From contig DAVR01000004.1 of assembly GCA_002507545.1 (NCBI GenBank), forward strand, positions 1 through 64,000: a stretch of DNA of 64,000 nucleotides, given 5' to 3'. A program made the position numbers and the translations under genes. Below the pieces are notes generated by a model. The model did no database searches, had not been told where the DNA came from, and saw nothing but the letters and a program-made list of their open reading frames with translations. Every line of letters starts with the position of its first letter. Position 1 is the first letter of the stretch. This document shows, in pieces, positions 23,330 through 30,027 of the stretch. Source of the DNA: Archaeoglobus sp. UBA230. Lineage in GTDB: Archaea; Halobacteriota; Archaeoglobi; Archaeoglobales; Archaeoglobaceae.

Positions 23330-23538
23330 CTTAGCACTTCATCCAGTTTCTCAAGTGGAACGAAATCGGAAAAATCGCCTTTCTCGATCTTCTCCTTGAC
23401 CTCCTTCAGTAGCTTCTCCTCTTCGGGTGTCAGAGTCGAGTCAACAATGTCTTCAATGAGTTCCTCGATGTGCTCGAGTTTCCGCTTGATGTCTCTGAGT
23501 TCTTCGAGGATGTCAGAAAGGGAGATCGTTTCTTGCAT
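23326..23538 (-). CDS. relB: RelB-like antitoxin
   Basis: 70 aa from ATG 23538. A TATA-like CTTTATCAAC lies about 27 bp upstream, indicating a leaderless message. It has a heptad-rich helix ILEELRDIKRKLEHIEELIE and an acidic C-terminus, typical of archaeal antitoxins that precede RelE genes. Confidence 0.72.
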   Translation of the reverse strand: MQETISLSDILEELRDIKRKLEHIEELIEDIVDSTLTPEEEKLLKEVKEKIEKGDFSDFVPLEKLDEVLR

Positions 23539-23591
23539 ACAGGATGTTGGTCTGGAAGTTGATAAAGGTTGCCTCGGTTTGAGGTGATTGG

Positions 23592-23768
23592 ATGCAGCAC
23601 ACATACAGATTCTGGAAGTGCTCTGCCTGCCTCGTCAGGCCCTGCTTTTTCGTTACGATTGATGACATGGAGCCGATGGAATGTCCACTTTTTGGAACTC
23701 CAGAATGGGAGGAGATCAAGCCACAGAATACAATCAGGTGGATTGCCAAGGGGATAAACGGAAGGTGA
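23592..23768 (+). CDS. Small cysteine-rich protein
   Basis: 58 aa; ATG 23592 preceded by GAGGTGAT. Cysteines CSAC, C18 and C31 suggest a small zinc site. The start overlaps the antitoxin promoter region on the other strand. Four bases separate it from the next gene. Confidence 0.45.
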   Translation: MQHTYRFWKCSACLVRPCFFVTIDDMEPMECPLFGTPEWEEIKPQNTIRWIAKGINGR

Positions 23769-23772
23769 TAGA

Positions 23773-23970
23773 ATGGACTATCCCCTGAACTACATGGATG
23801 AGCTGTTTGGCCTCTTAATCGCCCTGGATAGACAGGTAGTACAGGAGAACTGGAAACAGGCCTACGTTATAGCCCGTAAACTGCATTTCAAAGTCTCTGC
23901 AGTGATGGATTCCATACAGTTGCAGATGCTCAAGGAAGATGAACTTGAACCTGTAAGGGGTCAGGGATGA
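23773..23970 (+). CDS. Small helical protein
   Basis: 65 aa, entirely helical (DELFGLLIALDRQVVQENWK). GGTGATAGA precedes the ATG. Family unknown; it ends where the palindrome-rich region begins. Confidence 0.5.
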   Translation: MDYPLNYMDELFGLLIALDRQVVQENWKQAYVIARKLHFKVSAVMDSIQLQMLKEDELEPVRGQG

Positions 23971-23973
23971 CAT

Positions 23974-24150
23974 TTTTATACAGTTCTGGGAATGTTTACG
24001 AGAAAGAGTATCCCTACTGTTACTGTGCTACATCTTACAACTGTATTATTATTTTTCCTACAGCTGTATTATGTAATACAACTAAGGTGTGGATATACTT
24101 TCGCGACAAAGAGATGTTTGTAATACAGTTCTGTATTAAATTTAATACAA
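23974..24150. repeat. Palindrome array (TGTATTA/TAATACA), candidate origin or operator cluster
   Basis: Six copies of TGTATTA or its complement lie within 108 bp: 24042, 24065, 24074, 24121, 24132 and 24143. They form a perfect 18-bp palindrome TGTATTAAATTTAATACA (24132-24149), an 8-bp-arm inverted pair TAATACAG-TT-CTGTATTA (24121-24138) and a 7-bp-arm pair (24065-24080). A related TACAGTTCTG occurs near 23978. The region is AT-rich and precedes a DNA-binding protein gene. Confidence 0.7.
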
Positions 24151-24201
24151 GTATCAAGGCGTTTTCACGGGGAGATGTCTGCGTTTTATGGGGGGTTCTT
24201 G

Positions 24202-24717
24202 ATGAGGGCTGTTTACAGTTTTGGAGTTAATGATCCTAAATTAGTTGAGGCTATTAACGCCTTCAAAGATAATGGGGGTAATCTCAGCAAACTTATCTGT
24301 AATCTACTTGAACACTACTTCTTTGGAGGAAACAACAAAGAGATAATCACAAAAGAAATGCTAAAACTCCTTGAAATCGAAAAAAGACTTAACGAGTTCT
24401 ACGAATGGGCAGAAAAGATAACTCCGGAGATTCAGGAGTTAAAACAACGACTTGAAAAGAAACAAGAACAGGAAAAAATCAAAGATGAGTTACCGCTGAT
24501 AAGGGAGTTACAGTTGACGGTATTCACCGACGACCTTGCGAAAACGCCGGAAGAGTTTTTTAAACGTTTTGAAGGTCGAGATAATGACTTAAGGAGGTCT
24601 GTAAAGGTGTTGTTATCCAATTGGGCTTCTGAAAAACAACTGAGCTACCCTGAAGCCGTCAACCTGTTCTTTAAGGCTTTTCCTCAGCTCAAAGAGAAGT
24701 TGGAGGGTCGATTATGA
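24202..24717 (+). CDS. Putative DNA-binding protein with N-terminal ribbon-helix-helix and coiled coil
   Basis: 171 aa from ATG 24202 (ATG 24175 is also in frame but sits directly against GGGGAG). The start AVYSFGVNDPKLVEAINAFK, then LSKLICNLLEHYF, fits a ribbon-helix-helix domain; a long charged coiled coil and a C-terminal helical domain follow. It lies directly after the palindrome array, which it may bind as a replication-initiation, partition or repressor protein (inference). Confidence 0.58.
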   Translation: MRAVYSFGVNDPKLVEAINAFKDNGGNLSKLICNLLEHYFFGGNNKEIITKEMLKLLEIEKRLNEFYEWAEKITPEIQELKQRLEKKQEQEKIKDELPLIRELQLTVFTDDLAKTPEEFFKRFEGRDNDLRRSVKVLLSNWASEKQLSYPEAVNLFFKAFPQLKEKLEGRL

Positions 24718-24914
24718 ACCTTGAATCCTTCCTCCTTGGTCTGGCAGTTGGATTTATGGTTGCGTTCCGGATTCTTTGCTGGTTGAGACTTCACGACTGG
24801 GAGTATTACAGAGTACATGCAGGAAGTAGGCTTATCGGGATTCTTGCCGCATGTCGTAGGTGTGGAAAGGAAGAATGGATAATTAAACTCGGAGAGGAGG
24901 AGATGCGGAAATGA
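24714..24914 (+). CDS. Small membrane-linked zinc-knuckle protein
   Basis: 66 aa: a hydrophobic N-terminal helix (ESFLLGLAVGFMVAFRIL) followed by C-x5-H-x-W (CWLRLHDW) and CRRCGKEEW. The Cys/His pattern matches that of the gene at 25048. Overlaps both neighbours by 4 bp. Confidence 0.58.
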   Translation: MNLESFLLGLAVGFMVAFRILCWLRLHDWEYYRVHAGSRLIGILAACRRCGKEEWIIKLGEEEMRK

Positions 24915-25048
24915 AGTTCTGGACCTACTGGCTTTTTGTATCCTTAATACTTGCAGCAGGAATGCTGATAACCAAAGATCTCGGCAGCTACGTGGTAGGG
25001 ATTCTGATTGGAGCTTTTATAAGTAATCTGAAATCAAAGGTGGTCTGA
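24911..25048 (+). CDS. Tiny membrane protein, two transmembrane segments
   Basis: 45 aa with two helices (YWLFVSLILAAGMLI and YVVGILIGAFI) and a short basic tail. The ATG overlaps the upstream stop, and its TGA overlaps the next ATG. Possibly holin-like, but no evidence beyond size and topology. Confidence 0.55.
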   Translation: MKFWTYWLFVSLILAAGMLITKDLGSYVVGILIGAFISNLKSKVV

Positions 25049-25266
25049 TGAGCCTGATTTGCCGCATCCTCGGCCACAGATTTGCAGCCCTGGCGTTCCC
25101 ACCGCAGCAGCCAGACAGCCTCATCCTCATCTGCATGCGGTGCGGTTTTGTCAGAATCATCCACTGGCTTGACGGGGACTACTTCCTCGAGGATCCGGAA
25201 GATGAAGTTGAAGGGCCAGCACCTCAGCCAGAACCGCTGACGCCACCAGGTGTTGAGGTGGTTTGA
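25048..25266 (+). CDS. Small zinc-ribbon protein (DUF1660-like)
   Basis: 72 aa. ICRILGHRF near the start and ICMRCGFVR in the middle give the C-x3-GH...C-x2-CG pattern of short prophage zinc-ribbon proteins; an acidic proline-rich tail follows. The stop at 25266 abuts the integrase promoter. Confidence 0.6.
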   Translation: MSLICRILGHRFAALAFPPQQPDSLILICMRCGFVRIIHWLDGDYFLEDPEDEVEGPAPQPEPLTPPGVEVV

Positions 25267-25267
25267 T

Positions 25268-25294
25268 TTCATCACTACCCCTTTATATACTCCT
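25268..25294 (+). promoter_or_regulatory. Element promoter with shared operator core, integrase
   Basis: TTCATCACTACCCC followed by TATA box CTTTATATAC (25281-25290), 26 bp (centre) before ATG 25312, so the transcript is leaderless. The core TCACTACCC+TATA matches the late promoters, linking integrase expression to the same regulator. Confidence 0.68.
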
Positions 25295-25311
25295 AACCAC
25301 AAACATGCCAC

Positions 25312-25593
25312 ATGGAGGATGTGTCTGGACATTGTCCGGACACTGTCCGGACAGTAGAAAAAGAATCAAAAGCTGCGAAAAGCCAATTCCAGCGACGACG
25401 TCCGAGATTGCATATTACCATTTCTGAGGAGAACTACCAGTGGCTGAAGGAAAACGTCTCTAACATCTCCGATTTCGTTGATAGGCTTGTTGAGGTGGTA
25501 AAACACGGATTTGAACCTGCTACAACCCTTCAAACCCCAGAAAAGGCAAGCCGCCGGCGGGATTTGAACCCGCGACCTGGTGATTACGAATCA
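25312..25593 (+). CDS. int: Integrase N-terminal part (intN)
   Basis: 94 codons ending exactly with the right direct repeat. Residues RPRLHITISEENYQWLKENV and ISDFVDRLVEVVKHG form a ribbon-helix-helix-like DNA-binding segment. The last 21 codons are the att repeat (RRRDLNPRPGDYES, the tRNA gene read in this frame). After excision the frame continues at 10034 for 371 residues. In the integrated state translation would run on through the tRNA to a stop near 25629. Confidence 0.85.
25531..25593. repeat. Right direct repeat (attR), overlapping tRNA-Thr
   Basis: 63 bp identical to 9971-10033. It covers the 3' part of the tRNA-Thr gene and 20 bp beyond. The tRNA 5' part (25594-25621) lies outside the element, so integration preserves a complete tRNA gene at this end. 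Confidence 0.93.
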
Positions 25594-25621
25594 CCCGCTC
25601 TGCCAGCTAAGCCACGGCGGC
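25549..25621 (-). tRNA. tRNA-Thr (anticodon CGU)
   Basis: On the minus strand GCCGCCG pairs with CGGCGGC as the acceptor stem, the anticodon arm is GGTGA-TTCGTAA-TCACC giving anticodon CGT, and the T arm is GCGGG-TTCAAAT-CCCGC. No intron and no encoded CCA. It serves as the attachment site of the provirus; the crossover lies between the anticodon loop and the 3' end. Confidence 0.95.
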
Positions 25622-25657
25622 TCGTGTAGCAATTCTCACTGAGTCATAAAAATTTTG

Positions 25658-26182
25658 CTAATCCCTACTCGCAGCCCTTCTCAGCCTGTCAACACCATCA
25701 AGCCTGTGTATTATCTCAGCAACAGTCTTGGGAACGAGACTTTCCCATTCTTCATCCTCCAGCATCAACTTCCTTATGTAACTTCCTCTGTACTTGCTTC
25801 TGTCGAACTCTGGAGGGGATATAACTTCAAGTCCTGCATCGCTGAAAACCTGAGCTATAACGGGATTCCTTGTTATTATTGCCTTTACCTTAGGGACAAG
25901 GTTGATGATGTAAAATGCATGTCCAACATAAACGCTCATGGTTGGCACTGTGGCTGTAATGATCCTGCTTAAATTTACACCCTCTGCCTTTAAAGCCTCC
26001 CTAATCATCCATATTCTCTCCCCAGCAGTAAAGGGGTTGAGCAAGGTATGACTCTCATCTGCCATCCCAACCAGCAGAACGAGTTCATCAAAATCATCCA
26101 ACGCCCATTTAACAACATTGAGATGACCAAAATGGAAAGGCTGGAACCTTCCGAATATCAGTGCCCTTGTAAGCTCAGACAT
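25658..26182 (-). CDS. nadM: Nicotinamide-nucleotide adenylyltransferase (archaeal NadM)
   Basis: 174 aa, the usual size of archaeal NMN adenylyltransferases. The nucleotidyltransferase motif GRFQPFHFGH (residues 11-20) and the later YRGSYIRKLM, which replaces the ISSTxIR motif, are present. The enzyme makes NAD+ from NMN and ATP. It reads towards the tRNA-Thr gene and is preceded closely by iorA in the same direction. Confidence 0.93.
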   Translation of the reverse strand: MSELTRALIFGRFQPFHFGHLNVVKWALDDFDELVLLVGMADESHTLLNPFTAGERIWMIREALKAEGVNLSRIITATVPTMSVYVGHAFYIINLVPKVKAIITRNPVIAQVFSDAGLEVISPPEFDRSKYRGSYIRKLMLEDEEWESLVPKTVAEIIHRLDGVDRLRRAASRD

Positions 26183-26207
26183 AAATTAAATAAGTATTGC
26201 AAATTAA

Positions 26208-28079
26208 TTACTTTTTCTTGGGTTTTATCGCTTTGTTCGGACATATTTTTGCACAAACTGCACAACCAACGCAGAGTGCCGAGTCAATTGCTACTTTCTC
26301 TCCATCGTAAATCAGCGCCGGACAGGCGAAGGTGTTAACACATTCCATGCACAGCGTACAGTCCTCGGTTACCGTATATGGGACTATTTTCTTGCCTTCT
26401 CTCCTTTTCGCTCTTGTCCACAGGATTGCGCAAGGCTGCCTTGCAATAACAACGGCGACACTTTCGTGCTCCACAGCCCTCCTGAGAGTGTCAATCATCT
26501 TCTTAACGTTGTATGGATTTACAACTTCAACAAATTCAACTCCACATCCCCTTACGATCTCCTCAATTTTCACAGCCTTCCCTTTTTCTCCGCATCCTCT
26601 GACACCAGTTCCCGGATGGGGCTGATGTCCTGTCATACCAGTAGTAGAGTTATCGAGGACGACGAGGACAAACTTGGCATCGTTGTAGACTGCGTTAACC
26701 AATGCTGGTATTCCTGCATGTATGAACGTCGAGTCACCTATCGTGGTGATAATTTCGTTCTCCAAAACGTGAGCAAGCCCATTGGAAGTTCCAACGCTCG
26801 CACCCATGCAGATTGTGATGTCCACACCCTCAAGTGGCTTGTTTATTCCGAGAGTGTAGCAGCCTATGTCGCTCGGCAGTGCAGCGTTTCCAAGTTCATC
26901 AACAACCCTTCTTATCGCATAGAATGAGGCAGAATGGGGGCAGCCCGGGCAGAGAACCGGAGGTCTTGGAGGCGCTTTTGCGGCTATTTTTGAAGTTACA
27001 GCCACAATTTTCTCATAGTCCCTGCTTGGTTCTATCCCAAGAGCCTTTGCAATCCCCATTTCGACCCTTGGAATGTTGTACTCGTAATTCATGGGCATGT
27101 AGCCGTTCATCTTGCCGTAAACTTCTGCAATCCCCAATGCCCTTACATGAAGCTCAACGAAGGGGTCAACTTCCTCAACAACTATAACTCTCTTCATTTG
27201 AGAGACAAAATCTTCAATCAGTTTTTCTGGCAGAGGATGCATTGAGGAAAGCTTTAGAAGGGGAAGACTGACACCCAGATTTTCCATAGCCTCTTTCGTG
27301 TAAGCATAGCTGAGACCGCAGGCAATTACACCAACGTCTCCATCTCCATCCTCAATCCAATTCATTTCGGATTTGTTAAAGTAATCCTCAATTTTGTTCA
27401 ACTTTTCGAGTAGTATCGGCTTCAGTTTTCTTGCATGGGCTGGCAGAACGACGTCGGTTTCAGGGTGCTTTTCCCATCCGACTCTTTCAAATTCTTTCTC
27501 AGGGATTTTGCCAAGCTCAACAATTCCACTCGCATGGCTAAGCCTGGTGTAGGTTCTCAGAATCACCGGCAAACCGTATTTTTCGGACAAATCAAACCCG
27601 AGCTTCGAGTAATCCTTTGCCTCCTGAACGCTTGATGGCTCCACAACTGGAAGCTTTGCTGCTTTTCCATACCATCTATTGTCCTGCTCGTTCTGGCTGC
27701 TGTGCATGGTTGGGTCATCGGCTGTGACAAGAACAAAACCACCTCTTGCTCCAACGTAAGCAAAGCTAAAAAGAGCATCTGCAGCAACATTCACACCGAC
27801 ATGCTTCATCGTTGCCATTGCCCTTTTTCCAGCAAGAGATGCACCAATTGCAACCTCAAAGGCTACTTTTTCATTGGATGAATATTCCATATAAAAATCC
27901 ATCTTCCCTCTCAAAAGCCTGCAAGCATTGCTGAGAGTGTCAGCAATTTCAGATGAGGGTGTGCCGGGATAGGCTGCGAAAACATCAATTCCTGCCTCAA
28001 TCGCCCCCCTTGCTATAGCCTCATTGCCAAGAAGAAAGACTTTTTCTCCCTCTGCATCTCTGACCACATCACTGAGCAT
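26208..28079 (-). CDS. iorA: Indolepyruvate ferredoxin oxidoreductase, alpha subunit
   Basis: 623 aa. The N-terminal pyrimidine/core domain begins LLGNEAIARGAIEAGIDVFA. A thiamine-diphosphate domain follows (GDSTFIHAGIPALVNAVYND with the GDS...N motif). The C-terminus holds two ferredoxin-type 4Fe-4S sites, CTLCMECVNTFACP and CVGCAVCAKICP. IorA oxidises aryl pyruvates from aromatic amino acids to aryl-acetyl-CoA, reducing ferredoxin, together with IorB, which is not encoded next to it here. Confidence 0.95.
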   Translation of the reverse strand: MLSDVVRDAEGEKVFLLGNEAIARGAIEAGIDVFAAYPGTPSSEIADTLSNACRLLRGKMDFYMEYSSNEKVAFEVAIGASLAGKRAMATMKHVGVNVAADALFSFAYVGARGGFVLVTADDPTMHSSQNEQDNRWYGKAAKLPVVEPSSVQEAKDYSKLGFDLSEKYGLPVILRTYTRLSHASGIVELGKIPEKEFERVGWEKHPETDVVLPAHARKLKPILLEKLNKIEDYFNKSEMNWIEDGDGDVGVIACGLSYAYTKEAMENLGVSLPLLKLSSMHPLPEKLIEDFVSQMKRVIVVEEVDPFVELHVRALGIAEVYGKMNGYMPMNYEYNIPRVEMGIAKALGIEPSRDYEKIVAVTSKIAAKAPPRPPVLCPGCPHSASFYAIRRVVDELGNAALPSDIGCYTLGINKPLEGVDITICMGASVGTSNGLAHVLENEIITTIGDSTFIHAGIPALVNAVYNDAKFVLVVLDNSTTGMTGHQPHPGTGVRGCGEKGKAVKIEEIVRGCGVEFVEVVNPYNVKKMIDTLRRAVEHESVAVVIARQPCAILWTRAKRREGKKIVPYTVTEDCTLCMECVNTFACPALIYDGEKVAIDSALCVGCAVCAKICPNKAIKPKKK

Positions 28080-28178
28080 GGTGAGAAATTGTTAAAGAGA
28101 TTAAAACATTTGCCTTTGGAGGACTACACCACACTGCCAGTTTAGCTTTTTCAAAACCTCTTTGAGCGGTTCTGCCAA

Positions 28179-28574
28179 TTACCTGCGAAGAACTTCGATA
28201 ACCCCTTTTTCTCCGTCTACCCTCACAAAATCTCCACTTCTGATCTTCATAGCTTCCTTGCACTCCACGAACGGTATCTCGGCTATTATGCACCCCGTAA
28301 GAACTATATCTTCCACTTTCTCGTTTACGATTGCAAGGGGCGCTATACCCCTCTTCTTCATCGCGTAGATTGCGAAGGGGTTGTATGTGGTTCCCTTTCC
28401 CAGCGGAAATACAAGAACCTTTCCCTTTATACTCTCTCCCTCAAGCTCATGTCCTTTTTCCACAATAACACCCGTGTTCACATCAACTCCTCCGACGAAG
28501 GAGATTGGTTGTTTGGTAACGATTGCCTCACCCTCTACAACACCCTCCACAAGACCCCTGCCTTTAAGTATCAT
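28179..28574 (-). CDS. AcnX-type small subunit (phosphomevalonate dehydratase small subunit, DUF126)
   Basis: 131 aa, the full length of the small aconitase-X subunit: GRGLVEGVVEGEAIVTKQPI near the N-terminus and PLGKGTTYNPFAIYAMKKRG in the middle, carrying the conserved Ser/Thr-Gly loop. In archaea with the modified mevalonate pathway this subunit forms the phosphomevalonate dehydratase with the large subunit encoded just upstream. Here it is intact, while the large subunit is disrupted. Confidence 0.85.
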   Translation of the reverse strand: MILKGRGLVEGVVEGEAIVTKQPISFVGGVDVNTGVIVEKGHELEGESIKGKVLVFPLGKGTTYNPFAIYAMKKRGIAPLAIVNEKVEDIVLTGCIIAEIPFVECKEAMKIRSGDFVRVDGEKGVIEVLRR

Positions 28575-29795
28575 CTCAACACCTCCTCGTTTCCTTCAAC
28601 AGCAAATTTGACGCAGTCTTCAAGGCTTGCAAGCCTCGCTTTTACATCAGGCGCATAATAGGCACATCTCGGCGAGTTTGTCAGCACGCAGCCGTAACCG
28701 CAGGCAGCAAATGGCGCTCCTGGACCTATGCACAGGTTACTCGTCAAAAGTCCTCCCGCTTTTTCGATTTTCTCTGTCCAGCCTGCTCTGTTGGCAACAA
28801 GCTTCACCTGTGGGGAAGTGTTGACCCAGAGCTTTACCTTCAATTTCTTCCCATCAACCATTTCTGCAATTTTCTTTACCTCATTGTAGGTGCAGTGTGG
28901 ACAGCCAATCGCAACCAAATCAACATTCTCGTATTGAAATTCTCCGTAAACTTCCCTCACCTCATCCCATCCAACTGTAATCTTGTCCTCCGCCTTGTCA
29001 CCCTGCAGGGCATCTTCAACGCTCCTCGCCTCCGGCGTTATGCCCACAGCGTGGAACATCGGCACCGCTCCGCTGACGTGAAGGGGTGATGCCAGCGCCC
29101 TAAGCCTCTCAAGCTCAATTTTTTCTGGAAGATTGACAAAAACAGGGATACGATCTTCCAGAACCCTTCCAAGGTAGTATGCAAGAGCCCCAATATCTGC
29201 ATCGCTCATCTTCTTGAAATCCATCTCAAGTTTCACAATAACATCCCCCTTCCTGTTTTCAGGTAGATGCAGACCATACTCAGGCACCTTTCCCGTTATT
29301 GCCACTGCATAATTCGTAACAATTCCGTCCATGTTTCCCATTGCTCCCAGAACGCTGTTTGCAAAGACGACACCAGCCGATCCCGTCCACGAGAAAGTGA
29401 TCGCCGGGCATCAGAAAATCACCAAGCAGATACTGAATACACGTGCCGAGGGGTATTGCGCCCATTCTAACCCTCAGCTTCATCAGTTCGTCCAGTATCT
29501 GCTTTATCCCCTCCGCCTTGCCGATAATTGTTCCAACCTCATCCCAGTGATCCTAATCCACACCCCAAGGATGAAGGGTTGTGAAGCACCTGAACCTTGC
29601 CCCACCCTTCACGAGTTTCTGGTACCATTCAATCTCCTCAATGAAAAGTCCTCCGGCAACATGCGCACTCTTGGCATCTACAAGCCTTTCGGCATTGTGT
29701 GCTTCACCAAGTTTGACGAGGATGCGCATGACGTAGCTCGTAGCTTCTCCGTATTCACCTTCCAGCATTTTTTCTTCTTCCTTTGTCAGATACAT
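28571..29795 (-). pseudogene. AcnX-type large subunit (phosphomevalonate dehydratase large subunit), interrupted
   Basis: The first part (29795-29553) reads MYLTKEEEKMLEGEYGEATS...FTTLHPWGVD and stops at a TAG where homologues continue D-L-x-x-W. After the stop the same frame resumes with DHWDEVGTIIGKAEGIKQIL...GDHFLVDG, then needs a one-base shift (an extra G near 29387) to continue as SAGVVFANSVLGAMGNMDG and on to the end at 28571. The C-terminal part keeps the cluster-ligand-like CPHCTYNEV and a second Cys region. All expected segments are present, so only one nonsense change and one frameshift separate it from a full-length gene of about 400 codons. It could be a recent pseudogene or contain sequencing errors. 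Confidence 0.8.
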
Positions 29796-29857
29796 AGTGA
29801 AGTTTAATCACTAACAATATTTACCATTTTACCTTTTACTAAACAGCCCTTAGTACT

Positions 29858-29876
29858 ACTGCAAGCATTCGTTGCA
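29858..29876. other. Short hairpin in the divergent intergenic region
   Basis: CTGCAA, 7-nt loop, TTGCAG. It lies in the 232-bp region between the AcnX genes (leftward) and the L1 operon (rightward). It could be an operator or a chance palindrome. Beyond this, the region holds the TATA-like CTTAAAATAT near 29954 and the L1 leader. Confidence 0.3.
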
Positions 29877-29985
29877 GGAGACATGACATATTATGTAAAA
29901 CTTAAAATGCAAGAAGCTTTAACATCTCGCTCAACCACAATCCTAACCGATAACTTAAAATATCTCTCTCATGCCCTCATAGGAG

Positions 29986-30027
29986 TCCGTAGGAGGCTGC
30001 GGCCGTTGGGACTACGGAGGTGACAAG
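29986..30027 (+). promoter_or_regulatory. L1-binding leader structure (autogenous control of the L1 operon)
   Basis: TCCGTAG (29986-29992) pairs with CTACGGA (30012-30018). Inside, GGC-TGCG-GCC forms a second hairpin, leaving an asymmetric loop with GA on one side and GTTGGGA on the other. This two-stem form with GGAGGCU and a purine-rich opposite strand resembles the known archaeal L1 mRNA binding site and its rRNA counterpart. The Shine-Dalgarno GGAGGTGA overlaps the 3' strand, so L1 binding would block translation. Confidence 0.7.

Larger units (their letters stand above)
9971..25593. mobile_element. Integrated tailless icosahedral archaeal virus (provirus) with SSV-type split integrase
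   Basis: The element is bounded by 63-bp direct repeats and would excise as a 15,560-bp circle. Evidence that it is viral comes from a candidate double-jelly-roll capsid protein, an A32/HerA-type packaging ATPase, numerous small membrane proteins and a large structural-looking protein. The layout is a leftward late block (20927 to 11196) and a rightward early block (21008 to 25593), divergent around an inverted-repeat operator. Integration splits the integrase gene as in fuselloviruses. Most genes overlap by 4 bp, and no obvious rRNA, metabolic or transposase genes are present. Structural and integration genes are open, so it may be functional. Confidence 0.88.

Noticed and set aside
24001-24150. 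CRISPR-like repeat array
   Set aside because: The repeated units are 7-9 bp and alternate in orientation with irregular spacing; there are no constant-length spacers and no cas genes in the window.
23967-24230. Open frame of 87 codons across the palindrome array
   Set aside because: It is Cys/Tyr/Phe-rich with no Shine-Dalgarno, and its coding potential follows from the AT-rich palindromes; it also overlaps the start of the real downstream gene out of frame.
29553-29570. UAG at the AcnX break as a pyrrolysine codon
   Set aside because: A separate frameshift 170 bp downstream is also needed for a full protein, Archaeoglobales are not known to use pyrrolysine, and homologues seem to have Leu at that place.
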